Part shown: positions 34,431 to 39,730 of the stretch, one piece after another
Layout of the letters: the number at the start of each line of letters is the position of its first letter
Numbering within the stretch: position 1 is the first letter of the stretch
From: Actinomycetes bacterium
GTDB lineage: Bacteria > Actinomycetota > Actinomycetes > Actinomycetales > Microbacteriaceae
Reading direction: 5' to 3'
DNA: 39,730 bases
Assembly (NCBI GenBank): GCA_023428065.1
Contig: JAEYZI010000067.1
Location: forward strand, 1 to 39,730
Made by a program: the position numbers and the translations under genes
The notes under the pieces: model-generated
What the model was told of the DNA's origin: nothing
The model's input: only the letters and a program-made list of their open reading frames with translations
The model's database searches: none

Positions 34431-35427
34431 CGCGCACCGCTGCGTTGTACCCGAGAAGCAAGTCGCGAATGAAGGCCAAGCGCGGCACGTCGATGCCATG
34501 GCGGTCCGCGCGTTCCACGAGATCACCGAAGGTCTCACGCGCCTCTGTTGGGCGCCCGGCGAGCACATCCTGCGCCATTGACGACAGCGAGCCGGGACCG
34601 GACGCGGCAGCACGCGCCGTAGACACGATCGCATCGCGCACGGCGATGCGGTCCGGGTTGAGGTTGGTGCCCATCGGGATGTCCTGGAAGTCCTGCACCA
34701 CGGCGCCCTCGGCAACCGCGACGGCGGCCGCTTCATGCAGGATCGACAAGTAGGCGTCCACGAGTTCGGGCGTCTTCATGATCATCGTCGAGGTCTGACG
34801 GGTGAGCGCTGACGTGCCGAACACGCCCATCGCATTGACGCACTTCATCCACAGCAGGCTGTGGATGTCGGCGGCCGCCGCGGCACTCAGACCCGCCGCC
34901 TCGAAGATGCGCACGATCTCGGCGACACGCAGGCTCTGCTCTCCCGAGAACTCGCCGAAGTAGGCGAACCCGGTGCCGCCCACGACGACATCTCCCTCAG
35001 GGGCTCGGCGAGCGTTGAACAACGTCACCGCACCGATCACACGATCCGCCCCGAAGTGCGCGCGCAGCAGGTCGTCCTTCTGCACGCCGTTCTGCAGGCC
35101 GGCGACCGGGCCCCGCTGCACGCCGGGATCGATCGCGGCGATGACGCCAGCCAACTCGGGCCCCTTGGTGCTAAAGATGAGCAGGTCGTCCGTCGGCGCC
35201 TCCGATGCCGAACGCACCACTCCGATCGTCCCCGGCGCGTCGGCCACTCCCGCCGCGACGGGAGTATGCATCTCACGCAGTCCCGAGATTCGGATCGCGC
35301 CACGGGCCACGAGGTCGTCGAACGATCGCGCCGACGGGACGAGCGTGATCGGGATCTGCGAGGTCAGGTGCGCGGCCAGCGCCTGGGCGAGCGCACCCGC
35401 CCCCACGAACGTGATTCCCTTCACCAC
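34423..35427 (-). CDS. Ketopantoate reductase (PanE/ApbA)-family oxidoreductase
   Basis: A 334-residue member of the PanE/ApbA family. The N-terminal nucleotide loop is ITFVGAGALAQALAAHL (GxGxxx with alanine in place of the third glycine); DLLIFSTKGPELAGVIAAI, VAGLQNGVQKDDLL and IGAVTLFNARRAPEGDVV match the cofactor domain, and the helical C-terminal domain includes SLLWMKCVNAMGVFGTSALTR with the family lysine. It is longer than biosynthetic PanE (~300) and sits in a catabolic operon, so reduction of ketopantoate is unlikely to be its job; a sugar-acid 2- or 3-keto reduction is more plausible. GTG 35427 is chosen for AAAGGA about 9 bases upstream. Confidence 0.82.
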   Translation of the reverse strand: MVKGITFVGAGALAQALAAHLTSQIPITLVPSARSFDDLVARGAIRISGLREMHTPVAAGVADAPGTIGVVRSASEAPTDDLLIFSTKGPELAGVIAAIDPGVQRGPVAGLQNGVQKDDLLRAHFGADRVIGAVTLFNARRAPEGDVVVGGTGFAYFGEFSGEQSLRVAEIVRIFEAAGLSAAAAADIHSLLWMKCVNAMGVFGTSALTRQTSTMIMKTPELVDAYLSILHEAAAVAVAEGAVVQDFQDIPMGTNLNPDRIAVRDAIVSTARAAASGPGSLSSMAQDVLAGRPTEARETFGDLVERADRHGIDVPRLAFIRDLLLGYNAAVRGE

Positions 35428-35461
35428 AGGGGGTGTTCCTTTCTGTCGCGGGGCGAGCACA

Positions 35462-36340
35462 TCAGCCGACGGTCGCTCCTTGCGTGTTCCCGGCGACGAG
35501 GTAGCGCCGGAAGATGAGGAAGAGCACCAGGGGAATCGCCGCATAGACGATCCCGCTCGCCATGAGTTGCGGCCACGGTGCGTTCTCCGTCGCGATCGAG
35601 TACATGCTCACCGGCACGGTCAGGGTGTTCGTCGAGGTCAGCATCATGAACGCGTAGAGGAAGTCGTTCCACGCGAGGAGGAAGACGTACATCCCGACGG
35701 GTATGAGCGAGAACCGCACGAGGGGCAGGTAGATCGAGTAGAAGATCCGCACGGGCCCTGCCCCATCCAACCGCGCCGCCTCCTCGATCTCGTTGGGCAG
35801 GTTGGCACCGAACTGCCGCAGCGCCCACAGCGAGTACGGCAGCGCGATGGTGACGAGCGCGAGCACGAGGCCGGGGATCTGGTCGACCAGGCGCATGCCG
35901 CTCAGCAGCAGATACAGCGGGATCACCAGGAACGACGCCGGCACGATGTACAGCACGAGAGCCGAGGACGAGATCGCGGTGCCCCAGTTCGGCTTGAGCC
36001 GCGTGATGGCGTAGCTCGCCATCGTCGACAGCAACAGCACGACGAACGTGACGCTCCCCGCGACGAGGAGGCTGTTCCCCAGTTGCTGCCAGAACAGCGG
36101 CAGCGGTGACTTGTCACCGCCGAACAGCAGCAGCTCGAAGTTCTCGAGGGTCGGCTCCGCAGGCCACAGATGGCCCGCGAAGATGTCGCGTCGAGGGGTG
36201 AACGCCGCAGCGATCGCCGTATACAGCGGCAGCAGGGTCCACACGATGATCGCGAGCCCGAAGCCGATACGCACGAGCGTGACGGCGAGTCGACTGACCG
36301 CGAGAGACGGGGCGTACGGAATCGAGAGGCGGCGGGTCAA
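35462..36340 (-). CDS. Sugar ABC transporter permease (MalG-like)
   Basis: A 292-residue inner-membrane permease with six membrane segments. The binding-protein-dependent transport signature (EAA loop) is EIEEAARLDGAGPVRIFYSI. The N-terminus IGFGLAIIVWTLLPLYTAIAAAF and the FTPRRDIF segment are typical of the carbohydrate (CUT1) MalG class. It begins with TTG 36340, which overlaps the upstream permease stop (TTGA). With the MalF-like partner it forms the channel; no ATP-binding subunit is encoded in the island. Confidence 0.93.
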   Translation of the reverse strand: MTRRLSIPYAPSLAVSRLAVTLVRIGFGLAIIVWTLLPLYTAIAAAFTPRRDIFAGHLWPAEPTLENFELLLFGGDKSPLPLFWQQLGNSLLVAGSVTFVVLLLSTMASYAITRLKPNWGTAISSSALVLYIVPASFLVIPLYLLLSGMRLVDQIPGLVLALVTIALPYSLWALRQFGANLPNEIEEAARLDGAGPVRIFYSIYLPLVRFSLIPVGMYVFLLAWNDFLYAFMMLTSTNTLTVPVSMYSIATENAPWPQLMASGIVYAAIPLVLFLIFRRYLVAGNTQGATVG

Positions 36341-37236
36341 ATGAGCACCCCCTTCTTGATCGACCGGCGGATCAGGTAGATCACGCCGATGACGAGCACG
36401 GGCAACGCCGTCAGCACGATGGAGGCACCCATCGACGGGTCCGCCCGGCGGAAGGCATACGAGATCCCCAGCGTGGCGAGCACCTGCGTGGTGTCGGCGG
36501 GCCCGCCACCCGTGACCAGGTAGATCGAGTTGAAGTCACCGGTCGCCCAGATGGTGGCGAGGACCGTACCGGTGAAGTAGATTCCCGCGATCCGGGGCCA
36601 GGTGATGTGACGGAAGACCTGGAATCGATTGGCCCCGTCGATTGCGGCGGCCTCGTAGGTCTCCCGCGCGATCGTGAGGCGAGCCGCGAGCAACGCGAGC
36701 GCCCAGAACGGCGTGAGCTTCCAGATGTGCATCGCGATGGCGGCCCCGAGTGCGAGCTCAGGACGATCAAGCCACGGCACTGCGACTCCGCCGAACAGCT
36801 CGATGAGCGTGTTGAGGAGGCCGGATTCCGTGTTGAACATCCAGCGCGCTGAGAGCAGTGCGACGACCTCGGGAACCATCCAGGGGATGAGTGCGATCAC
36901 CGTGGCGATGCGGAGGAAGCGCGAGGGCGACACCATCGCGCTCGAGAGCGCGAGCGCCAGGATCATCTTCAGGTTGACAGCCACGGCGACGAAGATCGCG
37001 GTGTTCAGGAGCGCCTTGTGATACTTCGCGTTCTCCCACAACGCGATGTAGTTGTCGGGTCGCAGACCGAGCGCGAGCTCGTAGGCGAGCGGATAGAGCG
37101 CGAACCAGCCATAGATCAGCAGGAACGGTACGACGAACGCGAGCGCCCAGAGGGTCGCGCTGCGGCGAGTAGAGCGGCGGCTGCCGCTGCGGGGGCCGGA
37201 GGCCCCCGCAGCGGCAGCCTGGGTGGTCAAGGTCAC
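36337..37236 (-). CDS. Sugar ABC transporter permease (MalF-like)
   Basis: A 299-residue inner-membrane permease of the CUT1 MalF class, with a disordered basic N-terminus (1-30), six membrane segments and the EAA loop ETYEAAAIDGANRFQVFRHI. FNSIYLVTGGGPADTTQVLAT is the usual motif before the last helices. GTG 37236 overlaps the binding-protein stop (GTGA). A 17-bp perfect hairpin lies in the codons for its N-terminal Ala/Gly/Arg tail (37181-37217), which may lower permease expression relative to the binding protein. Confidence 0.94.
   Translation of the reverse strand: MTLTTQAAAAGASGPRSGSRRSTRRSATLWALAFVVPFLLIYGWFALYPLAYELALGLRPDNYIALWENAKYHKALLNTAIFVAVAVNLKMILALALSSAMVSPSRFLRIATVIALIPWMVPEVVALLSARWMFNTESGLLNTLIELFGGVAVPWLDRPELALGAAIAMHIWKLTPFWALALLAARLTIARETYEAAAIDGANRFQVFRHITWPRIAGIYFTGTVLATIWATGDFNSIYLVTGGGPADTTQVLATLGISYAFRRADPSMGASIVLTALPVLVIGVIYLIRRSIKKGVLI
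37181..37217. repeat. 17-bp perfect inverted repeat at the start of the MalF-like gene
   Basis: CTGCCGCTGCGGGGGCC (37181-37197) and GGCCCCCGCAGCGGCAG (37201-37217) are exact complements separated by only GGA. On the minus-strand transcript this makes a very stable hairpin about 20 bases after the permease start codon and after the end of the binding-protein gene. There is no U-run. Confidence 0.9.
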
Positions 37237-38552
37237 TTGACCAGTGCCTCGGTCTGGCTGAGGAAGGACTTCGCCCCCTCATCCGGGCTGAGGGTTCCGA
37301 GAAGGACCTCACCGGCAACCTGAGTGAAGAGCTTCTCGTTGAAGACGTCGGCGAACTTCACGTTGTAGGCGTAGGGCCACGGGACGATCTCACCCGTGGT
37401 GACCTCCTCCTTGACGACCTGGTGGAACTCGGACTGGCCCCAGAACGAGTTCTCCCACTGCGCCTTGTTGACCGGAACGAACATGCCGTTGTGGGTCTCC
37501 ATGTAGCCCTGCAGGTTGTCGGGTTCGATGATGAACGCGAGGAGCTGCTTGGCGAGCTCGACGTTCTTGGACGAGCTGAAGACCACCGCAGTGTTGACCT
37601 TGAGAGGCAGCGGCACGACGTCTCCGGTGGGGCCGGTCGGCCACGCGGCGACCGCGAGGTTCTCGAAGTACTCCGGATTGTTGACCTTCGCGCCGGTCAT
37701 GACCGAGAGGGTCGGGTTGGGCGTCATGACCAGGCCCCCGCGCTCCAGCTCGGTGTTGTTGTCGGGACCGGCCCAGCTGACCACGCCGGAGGGCATGTAG
37801 CCCGTGTCGTAGAGGTCCTTCGCGAACGCGAGCGCTTGGGCGATCGCCTTCTCGTTGGCGGGTGTGTTCTCGAGCTCGAGGGAGGCACCGAAGGCGGCGA
37901 ACAGCCACATCATGAGGTTGTCACCGTCCTGAGCGACGGTCGACATCGGGAGTCCGACGCCGTACACCTCGTCACCCTGGGCACGCAGCTTGTCCTGCGC
38001 CTCCTTCCAGTACGCCCAGTAGTCGTCCCACTCGGTGGGCGGCGGGGCGGACATTCCTGCCTTCTCGATGAGGTCCGTGCGGTAGAACACGTCGAAGGGC
38101 TGCAGTTGGATCGGCACGGAGTAGATCTCCCCGTCGGCCCCCTTCGGCGCGCTCGCGATACCCACCTCGAGCAGGTCATCCTCGATCGCGGCGACGACAT
38201 CGGCCACGTCGGCGAGGTGGCCGTTGGCGGCGAGGCTCGGGAAGAGCTGTGCGTCGGCGGCCGGCGAGTAGGCGATGTCGGGCGCGTTGCCCGCTTGAAC
38301 AGCGGCGCTGAGCTTCGTGGGAAGCTCCTCGTTCAACATGAAGACGAGCTCCACCTCGGAGCCGGTCTCCTCGGACCATGCGTCGACGATTGCCTGGGCG
38401 GCAACGTCTTCGGCGTCGGTGTTGCCCTTCGACCACCAAACGGTGACCTTGCCCTCAACCGAGCCTTCCTCGGTCGATTGGGCCATGCAACCGCTGAGAG
38501 CGAATGCCAGTGCTGTGGTTACGCCAATGGCGCGCAGAACGTGATGTTTCAC
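37233..38552 (-). CDS. Sugar ABC transporter substrate-binding lipoprotein
   Basis: A 439-residue extracellular solute-binding protein (family 1). The lipoprotein signal is MKHHVLRAIGVTTALAFALS followed by GC, so C22 is the lipidated cysteine in the lipobox LSGC. The mature chain shows KVTVWWSKGNTDAEDVAAQAIVDAW, IAYSPAADAQLFPSLAANGHL, VPIQLQPFDVFYRTDLIEKAG and LAFIIEPDNLQGYMETHNGMFVP, in the order seen in MalE-like proteins. It captures the sugar substrate outside the membrane and feeds the two permeases. GTG 38552 has GAGG 6 bases upstream. It is the first gene of the operon, driven by a near-consensus promoter that is covered by a palindromic operator. Confidence 0.94.
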   Translation of the reverse strand: MKHHVLRAIGVTTALAFALSGCMAQSTEEGSVEGKVTVWWSKGNTDAEDVAAQAIVDAWSEETGSEVELVFMLNEELPTKLSAAVQAGNAPDIAYSPAADAQLFPSLAANGHLADVADVVAAIEDDLLEVGIASAPKGADGEIYSVPIQLQPFDVFYRTDLIEKAGMSAPPPTEWDDYWAYWKEAQDKLRAQGDEVYGVGLPMSTVAQDGDNLMMWLFAAFGASLELENTPANEKAIAQALAFAKDLYDTGYMPSGVVSWAGPDNNTELERGGLVMTPNPTLSVMTGAKVNNPEYFENLAVAAWPTGPTGDVVPLPLKVNTAVVFSSSKNVELAKQLLAFIIEPDNLQGYMETHNGMFVPVNKAQWENSFWGQSEFHQVVKEEVTTGEIVPWPYAYNVKFADVFNEKLFTQVAGEVLLGTLSPDEGAKSFLSQTEALVK

Positions 38553-38615
38553 AGAAACCTCTTTACGTCGTTGTAGGTTCAGTTCCGTGATCCGGGTGCG
38601 TGATCACTGGGTCCG

Positions 38616-38645
38616 ATATTAGATGTCCAACATCTAATATGTCAA
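38616..38645 (-). promoter_or_regulatory. Promoter with palindromic GntR-type operator for the importer operon (site A)
   Basis: On the minus strand TTGACA (38645-38640), an 18-base spacer and TAATAT (38621-38616) form a near-consensus promoter. The whole spacer and -10 are a perfect 25-bp palindrome at 38616-38640: ATATTAGATGT, CCA, ACATCTAATAT. The core TGT-CCA-ACA is of the FCD/FadR GntR type. Binding here would block RNA polymerase. Related sites occur at 24533 and 32781. Confidence 0.85.
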
Positions 38646-38672
38646 ACCGCCGGCCGGACCCCGCGATCCCGT

Positions 38673-39404
38673 CTACGAATCGACCGTCCCAGAACTGAGC
38701 CACTCGAGCGTTCCCTCGAAGTGAGCACGCATCGCCGCCTCCGCCGCATCGGGATCGTGCGCCTCGATGGCCTCGAGGATGGCGCGGTGCTTCTCGACGG
38801 CGTCCTCGTGGTCGTCGAACGTGTCAGCGAGTCGCGGACGCAGCATCCGCAGGACCTCCCAGAAGGCGGTCACGAGGTCCAACACGAGCGAGTTGTTGAG
38901 GTCGCGGTACAACGCAGCATGGAACGCGAGATCCGCGTCGTCGAACTCCAGCGCCCCCGTGGTCACCCCCGCGAGCACCTCGAACGCGGATCGGATGCGC
39001 GCGAGACCCTGCGCGTCCACATCGACCGCCACGCGTCGGATCAATTGCAGCTCCAGCAGTGCGCGCACCTCAGCCAGCTGCTGAAGGTGCTCGACCGCCT
39101 CTTGCGGCTGAGCGATCTTGCCGTGGAAGACGAGTCCGTTCACGAGCGGAGTGAGCGAGAACGGGGCGATGAACATCCCCGTGCCGTGCCGCGTCTCGAT
39201 GATCTGAAGCGCCTGCAGTTGCTTGAGTGCCTCGCGCAGCGTGCCACGGCTCACACCGAGCACTTCGGCGAGCTCAGCCTCCGTGGGCAGCGGATCACCT
39301 GACCGCAACCCCATGCCGATGACATATTCCTGAATGTCTTCATGCAGCGGGCGCCGCGGAGTTCGCTTGAGACTTTTAACGTCTGAAGACCGATGACCGG
39401 ACAC
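38673..39404 (-). CDS. GntR/FadR (FCD) family transcriptional regulator 2
   Basis: A 243-residue paralogue of the regulator at 32818-33591; more than half the aligned residues are the same, including the recognition helix GVSRGTLREALK. The winged helix lies at ~20-90 and the FCD domain at ~105-230 (LAEVRALLELQLIRRVAVD, DDADLAFHAALYRDLNN, KHRAILEAIEAHDPDAAEAAMRAHF). The GTG at 39404 gives the usual family length and lies 8 bases after TACTAT (39418-39413 on the minus strand), a leaderless pattern; longer frames add an unconserved head. It ends 28 bases before the -35 of the importer promoter, which it probably controls together with its paralogue. Confidence 0.88.
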   Translation of the reverse strand: MSGHRSSDVKSLKRTPRRPLHEDIQEYVIGMGLRSGDPLPTEAELAEVLGVSRGTLREALKQLQALQIIETRHGTGMFIAPFSLTPLVNGLVFHGKIAQPQEAVEHLQQLAEVRALLELQLIRRVAVDVDAQGLARIRSAFEVLAGVTTGALEFDDADLAFHAALYRDLNNSLVLDLVTAFWEVLRMLRPRLADTFDDHEDAVEKHRAILEAIEAHDPDAAEAAMRAHFEGTLEWLSSGTVDS

Positions 39405-39591
39405 AAGCGAGGATAGTAGTCCACCTGCGAGGGAATCTCTTCCCGGTGGGGGATGGATGCCGCCCCACGAGGAAGATGCGAGCGGCGGAGTCCCGCTCTG
39501 AGCGGAGATCTCGACGCGCGCGAAGGAGTGAGTCCCGCACGGCAGGTGCCCCGCCGCCGTGGCCCTGGTCACGTTCGCAGGAGTCGCCCGG

Positions 39592-39597
39592 TAGACT
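39592..39597 (+). promoter_or_regulatory. -10 element of the SRP RNA promoter
   Basis: TAGACT lies 7 bases before the predicted 5' end of the SRP RNA. No good -35 is seen at 16-18 bases. The rest of the 200-base gap between the GntR gene and the RNA gene shows nothing else. Confidence 0.5.
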
Positions 39598-39603
39598 CAT
39601 CGT

Positions 39604-39694
39604 CGGCTCCCCGCGTGGCGCCATCCAGGCCAACTCCCCCAGGGCGGAAACGCAGCAAGGGTAACCGGGCTCTGGCGGGTGCGCGGGGGGTCCC
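39604..39694 (+). ncRNA. ffs: Signal recognition particle RNA (4.5S, small bacterial type)
   Basis: The conserved SRP domain IV is plain: GGCCAACTCCCCCAGGGCGG, then AAACGCAGCAAGGGTAACC, then GGGCTCTGGCGGGTGC. The internal loop AGGGCGGAAACGCAGCAAGGG binds Ffh, and the GGAA tetraloop is in place. GGCTCCCCGCG at the 5' end pairs with CGCGGGGGGTC at the 3' end to close the hairpin. The size is about 90 bases, the small bacterial form without an Alu domain. Exact ends are estimated from pairing. Confidence 0.92.
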
Positions 39695-39709
39695 AGGAGG
39701 ATTCGCCTA

Positions 39710-39730
39710 GTGGCCTATGGCGCACGCTTG
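39710..39730 (+). CDS. Start of an unidentified gene downstream of the SRP RNA
   Basis: GTG at 39710 is preceded by AGGAGG (39695-39700) with 9-base spacing, an almost ideal ribosome site. The seven codons in the window read VAYGARL. Nothing can be said about function. An ATG at 39717 in another frame is an alternative but has poor spacing. Confidence 0.45.

Noticed and set aside
39374..39390. A fourth operator copy (AACGTCTGAAGAC) near the GntR2 start
   Set aside because: It shares only a short stretch with the palindrome and lies within the first codons of the gene; too weak to list as a site.

Overview
The window comes from a high-GC actinobacterium, most likely a member of the Microbacteriaceae. 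The signs are many GTG starts, frequent 4-base ATGA/GTGA gene overlaps, leaderless promoters (TANNNT placed 6-8 bases before the start codon), an actinobacterial-type LexA box, and a Tad pilus locus beside acetyl-CoA synthetase, a neighbourhood known in many actinobacteria. The genus cannot be fixed from the sequence alone. No insertion sequence, phage gene or CRISPR array was seen.

Left part (1-24.5 kb, core genome). Minus-strand Tad pilus/secretion genes (TadA ATPase, a probable TadB-TadC fusion, DUF4244 pilin-like protein, two TadE-like proteins) are followed by acs (+), a RidA/DUF4177 pair (-), a class A penicillin-binding protein with PASTA domains plus a metallophosphoesterase (+), and tRNA-Pro(CGG). 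A 53-bp exact duplicate of the tRNA 3' end lies 159 bp downstream. Next on the minus strand are thymidine kinase and an orphan LuxR-type response regulator, a radical SAM protein of the Rv2578c/spore-photoproduct-lyase type with a perfect LexA box in its promoter, an ABC-F ATPase with a tiny upstream reading frame, and malate:quinone oxidoreductase. A MerR regulator and a small membrane protein sit head to head, both apparently without their N-termini. Then come asd (-), a three-gene plus-strand operon (SPFH/SHOCT protein, double zinc-ribbon membrane protein, small membrane protein), and lysC, recR and dnaX (-). asd and lysC act in the same aspartate pathway but are separated by the SPFH operon.

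Right part (24.5-39.5 kb) is a catabolic island. On the plus strand are an FGGY sugar kinase and a KDPG-type aldolase. On the minus strand, reading from the far end, are a GntR regulator, a sugar-type ABC importer (binding protein and two permeases, no ATPase), a PanE-like reductase, an SDR dehydrogenase, a second closely related GntR regulator, a full E2-E1alpha-E1beta 2-oxoacid dehydrogenase set, an FAH-family enzyme, an Ldh2-family dehydrogenase and a D-2-hydroxyacid dehydrogenase. Three related operators with a TGT-N3-ACA core, one a perfect 25-bp palindrome inside a near-consensus promoter, tie the island together. The simplest reading is import of an unknown sugar or sugar acid, oxidation to 2-keto acids, cleavage by aldolase and FAH enzyme, and oxidative decarboxylation of a 2-oxoacid by a dedicated dehydrogenase complex. 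The substrate is not known and the gene set does not match a pathway I recognise.

The window ends with the SRP 4.5S RNA gene and the first codons of a further gene.
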